This document shows, piece after piece, positions 25,513 through 34,194 of a stretch of DNA of 64,000 nt. The stretch covers positions 1-64,000 of the forward strand of contig CAXSAZ010000006.1 of the NCBI GenBank assembly GCA_964235485.1. The letters are read 5' to 3'. A program made the translations under genes and the position numbers. Each line of letters opens with the position of its first letter. Within the stretch, counting starts at the first letter, position 1. The notes beneath the pieces are model-generated. The model did not search any database. It was not told where the DNA came from and saw only the letters and a program-made list of their open reading frames with translations. The stretch is from CAHJXG01 sp964235485. Its GTDB lineage: Bacteria; Pseudomonadota; Alphaproteobacteria; Acetobacterales; Acetobacteraceae.

Positions 25513-25658
25513 CCCGTTTCTCCCCTCCCCCGGGGTGTGCCCTTCAGGGTGCCCCGCTACTTGCCCGCCCAGCCCATCCAGCAGCCTCGCGTTTCCGCGT
25601 CTGTCTGCGAGGGGGTGCGGCCACATCCATAATCAGCAATCAGAAGGAAACTGCCATT

Positions 25659-26351
25659 ATGTGCAGAGTTCCAGGCTGCGGTTCCCGCTCCGGCGGGGGA
25701 CGCCGCGCACTCTCTTGGACTAACCTTTGCGACCGTCACCGGAACCGTCAAAGGCGGCACGGCGATGCCTCACAGATGCCCATACGGGCCGGGCACGTTG
25801 CCCCCCACTTGAAAGCGTTGAAGCACCGCCAAGCAATCAGGCCGGATGCCCCCGCATGGGCCGCGTTGGAGGCCCGTTGGCAGGGCTTGGTCAAAGCCTG
25901 CCGAGACACCCTGGCGGTCTATGAGACCGGCCAGCCGATGAGCCGTTGGACCCTCGAAGCGGCAGGGGAAATCGTCAAGGTGGCGGAAGCAGCCGCGCCG
26001 GAAGCGGCCTGGCGGGTGGCAGTCGCCATGTTCCTTTTGCGGGAGGACGACCCCCGCCTGTTCCCCACCGAACAAGCCTTCAAGGTCCAGCTTGGGCGCC
26101 GCGTCCGGCACTTGGCGGGGGGCAATCGGCAGAGCTACTGGAACCCCGCCGAAGGGCGGTTCAAGCGGGTGTTCCGGGACGCTTCACCCCGGGCTGCCCT
26201 ACTCGTTGGGGAGTGGCTGACCGAAGCGTTCGGCGTGGCCGGGGAGTGGTTCGCCAAGCAGGCGCAAGCCGAAGCAGCGGCCCGGGCGGCGGAAAGGCAG
26301 GCGTTTTACGATGCGCTGCGGGACGCGGCCCCGTTGGGGGCGGCACTGTGA
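25659..26351 (+). CDS. Hypothetical element protein with N-terminal zinc-finger-like motif
   Basis: 230 residues. The first 35 residues carry a C-x4-C...C-x2-H pattern (CRVPGC, NLCDRH) followed by RNRQRRHGD, a zinc-binding motif common in phage and plasmid proteins. The rest is mostly helical with no recognised fold (RLFPTEQAFKVQLGRRVRHL). Its stop overlaps the GTG of the next gene (GTGA), so the two are translated together. Possible role in element replication; not shown. Confidence 0.55.
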   Translation: MCRVPGCGSRSGGGRRALSWTNLCDRHRNRQRRHGDASQMPIRAGHVAPHLKALKHRQAIRPDAPAWAALEARWQGLVKACRDTLAVYETGQPMSRWTLEAAGEIVKVAEAAAPEAAWRVAVAMFLLREDDPRLFPTEQAFKVQLGRRVRHLAGGNRQSYWNPAEGRFKRVFRDASPRAALLVGEWLTEAFGVAGEWFAKQAQAEAAARAAERQAFYDALRDAAPLGAAL

Positions 26352-27070
26352 CAGCCGCATGGTGCAGCCCGCTTCACCTTGGAACCACGGGCCTCAAGTT
26401 CGCCGTTGCTGACTGTCTCCGCGATCCGGACCCCGACAAGCGCCGGCTGAACGCCATCATGGGGCGTCTCTGGCGGGAACCGCCGGAAGCCATCACGGAA
26501 GCCTATGACGCCATGATCTTCGGCGGACTTGACGGGGAGCCATGTCGTGAGCCGGAAAGCTGTCACGGCTTGCTGGCGGCCCGCATGAGGGAACTTCGGC
26601 GGCCCCTTCCAAAGCGCGACAAGGCGGGGTTGCCGCTAGGGGAAGTCGCCAAGCAGGCCGGCATGGACCGGGAAACGCTGGCCTCCCTCATGGAACATCA
26701 CGGCATCCTTGAGTTGGTCTCCTATGGCGGCAGGCAGCGGCGGCGGCTGGTGACGGATGCAGCGTTCCATGCAGGGTTGGGACACAACGTTGACCCGGGG
26801 GCCATCCGCAGTCCCCGCTTGGACGGCCATGCCCGGTCCAGCGTGTTCCCCGTGTTCTACCCTGATGCGGTGCCGGACATCCTATGGATGCTGGATTGGG
26901 AAGGCATCAAGCGAGACGCCGCGGCGATCAAGGGCAAGCGGGAGCGGATGCGGTGGCTGCTGTCCCACCATCACCACCTTCCCGATCAGGCGCTTGCTGA
27001 CTTGGGCGGCTATAGCTTGCGTGGCGTGAAGAAGGCGCGTGGCTTGGTCTCCCGCGATAGCGGGCCTTGA
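26348..27070 (+). CDS. Hypothetical element protein, possible helix-turn-helix
   Basis: 240 residues from a GTG that overlaps the previous stop. A segment GLPLGEVAKQAGMDRETLAS near residue 97 has the spacing of a helix-turn-helix, and the C-terminal SLRGVKKARGLVSRD is basic. No known family recognised. Tight coupling with the zinc-finger-like protein suggests the two act together, perhaps in replication or copy control of the element. Confidence 0.5.
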   Translation: MTAAWCSPLHLGTTGLKFAVADCLRDPDPDKRRLNAIMGRLWREPPEAITEAYDAMIFGGLDGEPCREPESCHGLLAARMRELRRPLPKRDKAGLPLGEVAKQAGMDRETLASLMEHHGILELVSYGGRQRRRLVTDAAFHAGLGHNVDPGAIRSPRLDGHARSSVFPVFYPDAVPDILWMLDWEGIKRDAAAIKGKRERMRWLLSHHHHLPDQALADLGGYSLRGVKKARGLVSRDSGP

Positions 27071-27085
27071 GAGGCTTTCATGTCT

Positions 27086-27192
27086 GTAACTTGCGGGTGC
27101 ACTTTCGGGGGCTTCCCCGCTGCATGTCCCACTTTGGCAGTTCCACCCCCATAGGCGGTCTCCTTGGCATTGGTAACTTGCAGGTGCACTTT
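27086..27192. repeat. Pair of 20-bp direct repeats
   Basis: GTAACTTGCGGGTGCACTTT at 27086-27105 and GTAACTTGCAGGTGCACTTT at 27173-27192 differ at one base. Such tandem end repeats resemble transposase-binding sites at the ends of IS21-group elements, but no IS21 gene is nearby; the link is from memory. Confidence 0.55.
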
Positions 27193-27327
27193 GCCGCGGC
27201 TGGACGCGCATAAGGGGCAAGGCTGTCCGGTGGACGGGGCCGGGAGCTTTCAGGATTGCCCACAAACCTGCGAGGCCAGCGGCCCGGCACGGCTGAACCG
27301 AGTTTCCCCGTGGGCGGCCCGGGCAGC

Positions 27328-27467
27328 ACCATGGCCGGGAACCGCGGGCCTCGCGTTTAGCGGCAGGCGCTCCCTTCCCCGGACCATTGACGGAAGCGCG
27401 GCGGAGACCGCAATGGGAGGTTCGGGGAACGCCGGGGCCGCACACCGAAATGTGAGGGGGCAACGTG
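27328..27467. repeat. 140-bp direct repeat, right copy
   Basis: Pairs with 21792-21931. In this copy the repeat joins directly to the integrase upstream sequence AACGTGGGGTGGTGACGTGG, while in the left copy 92 bp including attL lie between them. Confidence 0.8.
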
Positions 27468-27547
27468 GGGTGGTGACGTGGGGTGGCGGGCTTTGTCGGA
27501 TGGCTTGTAAGTGCCTGTTTTCTTAGAACAATCCAGAGTGTTTATTA

Positions 27548-27567
27548 CGATGGCGGAGAGAGTGGGA
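27548..27567. other. attR: 3' end of tRNA-Ser
   Basis: Second copy of CGATGGCGGAGAGAGTGGGA. It includes the CCA end and 3' acceptor strand of the tRNA-Ser gene, so the gene stays whole after integration. Confidence 0.85.
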
Positions 27568-27640
27568 TTCGAACCCACGGTACGCTTGCACGCACACACG
27601 CTTTCCAAGCGTGCGCCTTAAGCCGCTCGGCCATCTCTCC
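27551..27640 (-). tRNA. tRNA-Ser (GGA anticodon)
   Basis: 90 bp including an encoded CCA. The acceptor stem GGAGAGA pairs with TCTCTCC, the D-arm reads TGGCCGAGCGG, the anticodon stem-loop is CGCTTGGAAAGCG with anticodon GGA, a long variable arm follows as expected for a class II tRNA, and the T-arm contains GGTTCGAATCC. It serves as the integration target of the element on its 3' side. It is co-directional with lepA, with 70 bp between them. Confidence 0.95.
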
Positions 27641-27666
27641 AGCGCGGGCGCATCAATAGCAGCGCC

Positions 27667-27693
27667 GGGCAGCGATGCAAGCCGGTGCTGCCC
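27667..27693 (-). terminator. Possible hairpin terminator after lepA
   Basis: GGGCAGC and GCTGCCC form a 7-bp stem about 20 bp downstream of the lepA stop, before the tRNA gene. There is no T-run after it, so termination is uncertain. Confidence 0.35.
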
Positions 27694-27710
27694 TGGCTAC
27701 ACGTCGCCGC

Positions 27711-29516
27711 TCACGCATCCATCTTCAGCGCCGCCAGGAAGGCGGATTGCGGGATCTCCACCTTGCCGAACTGGCGCATACGCTTCTTGCCTTCCTTCTG
27801 CTTGTCCAGCAGCTTGCGCTTGCGGCTGATGTCGCCGCCGTAGCACTTCGCCGTCACGTCCTTGCTCAGCGCGCTGATGGTTTCCCGCGCGATCACCTTG
27901 CCGCCGATGGCCGCCTGGATCGCGATCTTGAACAACTGCTTGGGGATCAGGTCTTTCAGCTTGGCGCAGATGCTCCGCCCTCGGTTTTCGGCGGCGCTGC
28001 GGTGGGCGATGAAGGACAGGGCGTCCACCGGGTCCTGGTTGACCAGGATGCTGATCCGCACCAGGTCGCTTTCCTCGTAGCCGTCCATGGCATAGTCGAA
28101 GCTGGCATAGCCCCGCGTGACCGATTTCAGCCGGTCATAGAAGTCGAACACCACCTCGTTCAGCGGCAGGCGATACACCGCCATGGCGCGGTTGCCGACA
28201 TAGGTGAGGTCCGCCTGTTGCCCGCGCCGCTCGTTGCACAGCGTCAGCACGCTGCCGAGATAGTCGTCCGGCACCATGATGGTGGCCCTGATCCACGGCT
28301 CCTCGATGTGGTCGATCTTCATCGGCTCCGGCATGTCGGCCGGGTTGTGCAGTTCTTCGACCGCGCCCTTGGTGGTATGGATGCGATACACCACGCTCGG
28401 CGCCGTCGCGATCAGGTCCAGGTTGAACTCGCGGCTCAGCCGCTCCTGGATGATCTCGAGGTGCAAGAGGCCCAGGAAGCCGCAGCGGTAGCCGAAGCCC
28501 AGCGCGGCCGAGGTCTCCGCCTCGTAATGGAAGCTCGCGTCGTTCAGCCTGAGCTTGCCCAGGCTGTCGCGCAGGTGCTCGAAATCGTCGGCATCGACCG
28601 GGAACAGGCCGCACCACACCACGGGGACGCTGGGCTTGAACCCGGCCAGCGCCGCCGCCGCCGGCACGCGGTCGTCGGTGATGGTGTCGCCGATGTTGCA
28701 GTCGGCCACGGTTTTGATGGACGCGGTGATGAACCCCATCTCGCCGGGGCCGAGGTCGCCGGTCGGCACCATCTTGGGCGTGAACACGCCGACCTGCTCG
28801 ACGCTGTGCACGGCGTTGTTCGACATCATGCGGATCTTCTGCCCGCGCTTGAGCCGCCCGTCCTTGATCCGCACCAGGATCACCACGCCGAGGTACTGGT
28901 CGTACCAACTGTCCACCAGCAGCGCCTTGAGCGGCGCGTCGGCCTCGCCCTTGGGCGGCGGCAGCCGGGTCACCAAGGCTTCCAGCACGCCCTCGATGTT
29001 CAGCCCGGTCTTGGCGCTGATCATCACCGCGTCGTCGGCGGGCAGGCCGATCACGTCCTCGATCTGCTGCTTCGCCCGGTCAGGCTCGGCCGCTGGCAGG
29101 TCGATCTTGTTCAAGACCGGCACGATCTCGTGCCCGGCGTCGATGGCCTGGTAAACGTTGGCCAGCGTCTGCGCCTCCACCCCCTGGCTCGCGTCCACCA
29201 CGAGCAAGGACCCCTCGCACGCGGCCAGACTTCGGCTGACCTCGTAGGCGAAGTCCACATGGCCCGGCGTGTCCATCAGGTTCAGCTCATACGTCAGCCC
29301 ATCGTGGGCCTTGTAGGCCAGGCGCACCGTCTGCGCCTTGATGGTGATGCCGCGCTCTTTCTCCAGCTCCATGCTGTCGAGCACCTGCGCGGACATCTCC
29401 CGATCCGTCAGCCCGCCGCACGCCTGGATCAACCGGTCGGCCAACGTCGATTTGCCGTGGTCGATATGGGCGATGATGGCGAAGTTGCGGATGAGGCTGA
29501 GCGGGGTGTCGGTCAT
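27711..29516 (-). CDS. lepA: Elongation factor 4 (LepA) GTPase
   Basis: 601 residues, the normal length. The G-domain shows AHIDHGKSTLADRL (G1), DTPGHVDF (G3) and VLNKIDLP (G4), then the EF-G-like domains and the LepA C-terminal domain ending KEGKKRMRQFGKVEIPQ. EF4 acts on the ribosome and eases stalled elongation or assembly under stress. The start MTDTPLSLIRNF at 29516 fits the family; a GGAGGA touches the ATG, closer than usual, and an in-frame TTG lies 18 bp upstream. Confidence 0.97.
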   Translation of the reverse strand: MTDTPLSLIRNFAIIAHIDHGKSTLADRLIQACGGLTDREMSAQVLDSMELEKERGITIKAQTVRLAYKAHDGLTYELNLMDTPGHVDFAYEVSRSLAACEGSLLVVDASQGVEAQTLANVYQAIDAGHEIVPVLNKIDLPAAEPDRAKQQIEDVIGLPADDAVMISAKTGLNIEGVLEALVTRLPPPKGEADAPLKALLVDSWYDQYLGVVILVRIKDGRLKRGQKIRMMSNNAVHSVEQVGVFTPKMVPTGDLGPGEMGFITASIKTVADCNIGDTITDDRVPAAAALAGFKPSVPVVWCGLFPVDADDFEHLRDSLGKLRLNDASFHYEAETSAALGFGYRCGFLGLLHLEIIQERLSREFNLDLIATAPSVVYRIHTTKGAVEELHNPADMPEPMKIDHIEEPWIRATIMVPDDYLGSVLTLCNERRGQQADLTYVGNRAMAVYRLPLNEVVFDFYDRLKSVTRGYASFDYAMDGYEESDLVRISILVNQDPVDALSFIAHRSAAENRGRSICAKLKDLIPKQLFKIAIQAAIGGKVIARETISALSKDVTAKCYGGDISRKRKLLDKQKEGKKRMRQFGKVEIPQSAFLAALKMDA

Positions 29517-29578
29517 TCCTCCGATGTAGGCCAATCCGCGCGAAAAGTCAGGTCTCGTTGCAATTCGCCCGCTTGCAG

Positions 29579-29974
29579 CTAAAGGTCGCCCCGGTGGACG
29601 ACGTGCACCTTGTTGCCGTCGGGATCGCGGAGGTAAGCGCCGTAGTATCCGTCGCCATACTGCGGGCGGAGGCCGGGCGCGCCCTCATCCGTGCCGCCTG
29701 CAGCGAGGCCGGCGGCATGGGCCGCGTCAACCGCGGCCTGCGAGGGCGCCAGGAACGCGACCATGGCGCCGTTGCCGGGACCGGGCGCCTGGCCGTCGAA
29801 CGGCGTGCCGGCGAAAAGGACCGGCACCTCCTGGCCCGGCGCGTGCCAGGCGACGGCCCGCGGGCTTTCATCCTGCGACGGGCGCCGCACGAGGCCAAGC
29901 GGGCGCAATACCGCGTCGTAGAAGGCCGCCGCGCGGCCATGGTCGCTCACGCCCACCGTCACATGGCTCAGCAT
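29579..29974 (-). CDS. VOC-family protein (glyoxalase/bleomycin resistance fold)
   Basis: 131 residues with one vicinal-oxygen-chelate domain. It begins MLSHVTVGVSDHGRAAAFYD with the metal-ligand His and ends DGYYGAYLRDPDGNKVHVVH with the R-D-P-D-G-N-K signature. The protein likely binds a divalent metal and acts as a small isomerase or dioxygenase. The substrate is unknown. It stands 14 bp after pheT and may be read from the same transcript. Confidence 0.8.
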   Translation of the reverse strand: MLSHVTVGVSDHGRAAAFYDAVLRPLGLVRRPSQDESPRAVAWHAPGQEVPVLFAGTPFDGQAPGPGNGAMVAFLAPSQAAVDAAHAAGLAAGGTDEGAPGLRPQYGDGYYGAYLRDPDGNKVHVVHRGDL

Positions 29975-29987
29975 CGCCGGGCTCCCC

Positions 29988-32441
29988 CTACCGCAACGTT
30001 CCTCCCGTCGCCTTTAGCACGGCGGCGACCACCTTGGCACCCGCCGCCTCGATCTCCGCATCCGTCAGCGTGCGTTCGCGCGGCTGGAACACCACCTCGA
30101 CCGCCACCGACTTCCGGCCCGGCGGCACCTTGTCGCCCTCGTACACGTCGAACACGTGGGCAGCGGCGATCAGCCCGCGCTCCGCCCCGCGCGCCGCGCG
30201 CAGCACGGCGTCGGCGGGCACCTCCGCGCCCACGAGGAACGCGAAGTCGCGCCGCACCGGCTGGAACGCCGGCAGGTCCGGCGGCGCCCGGCGGCGGCGC
30301 TTCGGCTCCGGCACGCGGTCGAGGAACACCTCGAACGCCGCCGCCGGACCGGTCCAGTCCAGGGCCTGCAGCACGCGCGGGTGCAGTTCTCCGAACGTCG
30401 CCAGCACGAGCCGCGGCCCCTGCCGCACGGTGCCGGACCGGCCAGGATGGTAGAAGCCGGGCGCGTCGGCGGAAACGCTCAGGCTGTCCATCGGCAGGCC
30501 GAGCGCCTGCAACGCCTCGGTCGCCGCCGCCTTTGCGTCGGTCGCGCCCAGCCCGCGCGACGGCGCGAGCGGGTGCCGGGGCGTCATTCCTGCCAGTACG
30601 CCGGCGGCCACGGTCTCCTGCCCGCCCTCGCGAAACGCCGGGCCAATCTCGAACAGCCGCGCTTCCGTTTGCCCCCGCGCGGCGTTGCGCCCCGCGGCGA
30701 GCGCCAGGGTCGCCACCGGGGTTCCCCGCATCTGGTCGAGGTCGGAGGCGATGGGGTTGAGCAGCCGCAACGCTTCCGGCGCGTCGCCGAACAGCGCCGC
30801 TTGGGCGTGGTCGAGGAAGCTGAAGCTCACGCACTCCATCAGGCCCGCCGCGGCGAGCGTGCGCCGGGCCAGCGCGCTCCGCACTTGGCGCGGCGTCAGT
30901 ACCGCGGGCGGCACCGGGGCGATGCGCGGCAAGGACACTGGGGGCACATGGTCCAGGCCGCGCAGCCGCAGCACCTCCTCAACCAGGTCCGCTTCCGGCT
31001 CCATCTCGGCGCAGCCCTCCGCCGCAACCCGGGCGCGCTCCGGATCGAGGCCCGACGCTTGGTCCAGCACGACCGGCGCGGCGATGTCGTTGCGCCAGGA
31101 CGGCACGGCCACCCGCACCGTTTCCGCCGTCCGCGCTTCCACGGTGAAACCCAGGCCAGTCAGCGCCGCCACGGCCTCGTCCGGCGGCACGGCGGTGCCG
31201 CCCAGGCTGCGCAGCCGGTCGAAGCGCATCGCGGCGCTGCGCCGCCAGGCCGGCTCGGACCCGGCCTGCACCACGACGCTCGGCGTGCCGCCGCACAGGT
31301 CGAGCACCATCTGCGTCGCAGCCTCAATGGCTTGCGGCAACAAGGCCGGGTCCACCCCGCGCTCAAAGCGTTGGCGCGCGTCGGAGGCGATGGCATGGCG
31401 GCGTCCGGTGAGCGCCACGTGCACCGGGTCGAACAAGGCGCACTCGATGAACACGTCGGTTGTGGCCTCCGTGCAGCCGGTCGCCTCGCCGCCGATCACG
31501 CCGGCGAGCGATTGCACCCCGGCAGCGTCGGCGATCACGCAATCCGCCGGGTCCGCCACGTAGTCGCGGCCGTTCAGCGCGCGGAAGCTCTCGCCCGCGC
31601 CGGGGCGGAAGCGCAGCACGCCGCCCTGCACCCGGTCCGCGTCGAACACGTGCAGCGGGCGGCCCAGGTCGACCGTGAAGAAGTTGGTGATGTCCACCAA
31701 GGCGCTGATCGGGCGCAGGCCGATGCTCAGCAGCCGCCGCTGCAGCCATTCGGGGCTGGAACCGTTGCGCACCCCGCGCACGGTGCGGCCTAGCACCCAA
31801 GGGCAGGCGTCCGGCATGTCGATGGCCCAGGACACGGCGCTCTCGCCCACACCCGGCACCGCCGCCGGCGCCCAAGGGCTAAGCCTGCCGAAGCCCGCCG
31901 CCGCCAGGTCCCGCGCGACGCCCCGCACCGACAGCGCGTCGCCGCGGTTGGGCGTCACGCTGATCTCGATCACCGGGTCGTCCAGCCCGGCCCAGGCGGC
32001 GTAGGACTGGCCCACCGGCGCGTCGTCCGGCAGTTCCACGATGCCGTCGTGGTCCTCGCCCAGGCCCATCTCGCGCAGACTCAGCAACATGCCGGCGCTC
32101 TCGACGCCGCGGATTTCGCCCACCTTGAGCACGGCGCCGGTTGCCGGGATGGTGCTGCCGGGCGGGGCGAACACCGTGCGCATCCCCGCGCGCGCGTTGG
32201 GCGCGCCGCACACCACGGACACGACGCCCGCCCCCGTGTCCACCCGGCAAGCCCGCAGGCGGTCGGCGTTGGGGTGCTGCACCGCCTCGACCACATGGGC
32301 GATGCGGAACGGCGCCAGCGCCGCGCCCGGGTCCTCCACGCCCTCCAGCTCCAAGCCGATGGCGGTCAGGCAGTCGGTCACGGCGTCCAGCCCGGCATCC
32401 GTGTCCAGGTGGGTGCGCAGCCAGCTCCAGGAGAACTTCAC
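29988..32441 (-). CDS. pheT: Phenylalanine--tRNA ligase beta subunit
   Basis: 817 residues. The N-terminal tRNA-binding domain (FRIAHVVEAVQHPNADRLR), B3/B4 editing region, B5 domain and the C-terminal ferredoxin-fold anticodon-binding domain (DLPAFQPVRRDFAFLV, PGRKSVAVEVVFQPRERTLT) are in the standard order. It pairs with PheS in an alpha2beta2 synthetase. The GTG start overlaps the pheS stop (GTGA). Confidence 0.96.
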   Translation of the reverse strand: MKFSWSWLRTHLDTDAGLDAVTDCLTAIGLELEGVEDPGAALAPFRIAHVVEAVQHPNADRLRACRVDTGAGVVSVVCGAPNARAGMRTVFAPPGSTIPATGAVLKVGEIRGVESAGMLLSLREMGLGEDHDGIVELPDDAPVGQSYAAWAGLDDPVIEISVTPNRGDALSVRGVARDLAAAGFGRLSPWAPAAVPGVGESAVSWAIDMPDACPWVLGRTVRGVRNGSSPEWLQRRLLSIGLRPISALVDITNFFTVDLGRPLHVFDADRVQGGVLRFRPGAGESFRALNGRDYVADPADCVIADAAGVQSLAGVIGGEATGCTEATTDVFIECALFDPVHVALTGRRHAIASDARQRFERGVDPALLPQAIEAATQMVLDLCGGTPSVVVQAGSEPAWRRSAAMRFDRLRSLGGTAVPPDEAVAALTGLGFTVEARTAETVRVAVPSWRNDIAAPVVLDQASGLDPERARVAAEGCAEMEPEADLVEEVLRLRGLDHVPPVSLPRIAPVPPAVLTPRQVRSALARRTLAAAGLMECVSFSFLDHAQAALFGDAPEALRLLNPIASDLDQMRGTPVATLALAAGRNAARGQTEARLFEIGPAFREGGQETVAAGVLAGMTPRHPLAPSRGLGATDAKAAATEALQALGLPMDSLSVSADAPGFYHPGRSGTVRQGPRLVLATFGELHPRVLQALDWTGPAAAFEVFLDRVPEPKRRRRAPPDLPAFQPVRRDFAFLVGAEVPADAVLRAARGAERGLIAAAHVFDVYEGDKVPPGRKSVAVEVVFQPRERTLTDAEIEAAGAKVVAAVLKATGGTLR

Positions 32442-33510
32442 GGCGCGATGCCCTCATGCAGCGACGCGGGCGCCAGCGGGCTTGCGCCGTAATGCCGGAG
32501 CCAACGGAGGTCGCTCTCGAAAAACGGGCGCAGGTCGGGAATGCCGTGCTTGAGCATGGCCACCCGCTCCACCCCCATGCCGAAGGCGAAGCCCTGCCAT
32601 TCCCGCGGGTCCAGCCCGCAGTTCGCCAGCACGCGCGGATGGACCATGCCGCTGCCCAGGATCTCCAGCCAATCCCCGCCGCCGCCCAATTCCCCGGTGC
32701 GCCGATTCCAGCCGATATCGACCTCCATGCTCGGTTCGGTGAACGGGAAGTAGCTGCTGCGAAAGCGCATCGGCAGGTGGGCGATGCCGAAGAAGGCGCG
32801 CAGGAAATCGGTCAGGCAGCCCTTGAGGTGCCCAAGCGTGATGTCGCGGTCGATTACCAGCCCTTCGCACTGATGGAACATTGGGCTGTGCGTCGCGTCA
32901 TGGTCGGCGCGGTAGGTGCGGCCCGGCGCGATCACCCGCAGCGGCGGCGGCGTTTGCAGCATGGAGATGATCTGCACGTCGCTGGTCTGCGTGCGCAGCA
33001 ACAGGGGCCGCCCGTCGCGCTCGCCCGGCAAATAGAACGTGTCGTGGTCGGTGCGCGCCGGGTGGTGCGCCGGAACGTTGAGCGCGCTGAAAGCGAACCA
33101 GTCGGTCTCGATGTCGAGGCCCTCGCCGACGGTGAAGCCCATGGCGCCGAAAATGGCCGCCATCTCCTCCATCGTGCGGCTGATCGGGTGGACCAGGCCG
33201 TGCGGACGGGGCGGGGGCGGCAACGACACGTCGGTGCGCTCCCCCGCCAGCCGCGCATCCAGCGACGCCGCGTCCAACTCCACGCGCCGCGCCTCGATCA
33301 CCACGGCCAGATCGTCTTTGAGCACGTTGAGCTGCGCCCCGCGCTCCCGCCGCTGCTCCGGCGGAACTTTGCCGAGTTCCTTGAGCAACCCGGTCAGCCG
33401 CCCCTGCTTGCCGAGCACGCCCACCCGCACGGCGTCCCAGGCGCGCAGGTCGGGTGCTGCGGCGAGCGCGGCCTTGGTCTCGGCGCGGAGGGCGTGGAGG
33501 TCGTCGGTCA
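32438..33510 (-). CDS. pheS: Phenylalanine--tRNA ligase alpha subunit
   Basis: 357 residues. The class II synthetase motifs are visible: HDTFYLPGE region, motif 2 YRADHDATHSPMFHQCEGLVID, and motif 3 FAFGMGVERVAMLKHG. The start MTDDLHALRAETKAAL at 33510 fits the family. The frame remains open up to an ATG at 33571, but that extension would translate the terminator-like hairpin upstream, so I do not use it. Confidence 0.96.
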
Positions 33511-33533
33511 TGGCTGGCTGTCCGAAAAGAAGC

Positions 33534-33561
33534 AAAAAGGGCCGCCCGGTTGGGGCAGCCC
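33534..33561 (-). terminator. Intrinsic terminator/possible attenuator between rplT and pheS
   Basis: On the minus strand: GGGCTGCCC, loop CAACC, GGGCGGCCC, then TTTTT. A 9-bp G+C-rich stem (one G-U pair) with a U-run is a textbook Rho-independent terminator. It lies 24 bp before the pheS start, within the rpmI-rplT-pheST unit. Confidence 0.75.
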
Positions 33562-33588
33562 TTTCTGTCATGTTCCTGGCGCCCGGGG

Positions 33589-33978
33589 CTACTCGGCAGC
33601 GACGGGTTCAGGGGCCGCGGCGGCGGCGATCACCGCCTGCACCTGCTGCACGACCTCCGAAAACGCCGCCGGGTCGTCATAGGCGATGGCGGCCAGCACC
33701 TTGCGGTCCATCTCGATCCCCGCCGCCTTCAGCCCGGCGATGAACCGACTATAGGTGATGCCATGCTCCCGCACCGCCGCGTTGATCCGCTGGATCCACA
33801 GGCCGCGGAAGTCGCGCTTCTTCTGCCGCCGGTCGCGGTAGGCGTATTGCAGCGACTTTTCCAGCCGCTCCAGCGCGATGCGGTAGTTGGTCGAACTCCG
33901 GCCGCGGAAGCCCTTGCTGGCCTTGAGGACCTTCTTATGCCGGGCGTGGGTGGTGACGCCCCGTTTCACTCGTGCCAT
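33589..33978 (-). CDS. rplT: 50S ribosomal protein L20
   Basis: 129 residues. MARVKRGVTTHARHKKVLK, SKGFRGRSSTNYRIA and DFRGLWIQRINAAVREHGIT are the L20 signatures. It has a short Ala-rich tail beyond the usual 118-120 residues. It binds 23S rRNA early in assembly and in many bacteria represses its own operon. It follows rpmI by 12 bp. Confidence 0.97.
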   Translation of the reverse strand: MARVKRGVTTHARHKKVLKASKGFRGRSSTNYRIALERLEKSLQYAYRDRRQKKRDFRGLWIQRINAAVREHGITYSRFIAGLKAAGIEMDRKVLAAIAYDDPAAFSEVVQQVQAVIAAAAAPEPVAAE

Positions 33979-33990
33979 CTGCGCGCTCCC

Positions 33991-34194
33991 TTACGACAGG
34001 CCGTACGGCGCCCACTGCTTGACGGTCAGCCCGTCCGCATGGGTGAGCACCTGGCTGCCGCGGTTGCTGCGCTTCATCGTCTGCGAGCGGTTGATCAAGC
34101 CGTGCCGCTTCTTGCCGGGTCCGGCGAGCACCTTGCCGGTGGCGGTGATCTTGAACCGCTTCTTGACGGAGCTTTTGGTCTTCAACTTGGGCAT
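33991..34194 (-). CDS. rpmI: 50S ribosomal protein L35
   Basis: 67 residues: MPKLKTKSSVKKRFKITATG, then GPGKKRHGLINRS. The start at 34194 fits the family exactly; the longer open frame upstream is non-coding. It is the first gene of rpmI-rplT-pheS-pheT here; infC, often found upstream, is not adjacent. The 226 bp between it and the divergent Tat-exported hydrolase must hold both promoters. Confidence 0.97.
   Translation of the reverse strand: MPKLKTKSSVKKRFKITATGKVLAGPGKKRHGLINRSQTMKRSNRGSQVLTHADGLTVKQWAPYGLS

Larger units (their letters stand above)
27071..27547. other. Gene-free right end of the integrated element, repeat rich
   Basis: No coding region can be supported in these 477 bp. 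It contains two 20-bp direct repeats (27086-27105, 27173-27192), the right copy of the 140-bp repeat (27328-27467), and a 25-bp copy (27462-27486) of the sequence just upstream of the integrase start (22024-22048). Confidence 0.7.

Noticed and set aside
33511..33571. N-terminal extension of PheS or a Phe leader peptide
   Set aside because: The in-frame ATG at 33571 would translate the terminator hairpin; the stretch has only two Phe codons and no stop before pheS, so it is not a classical leader peptide.
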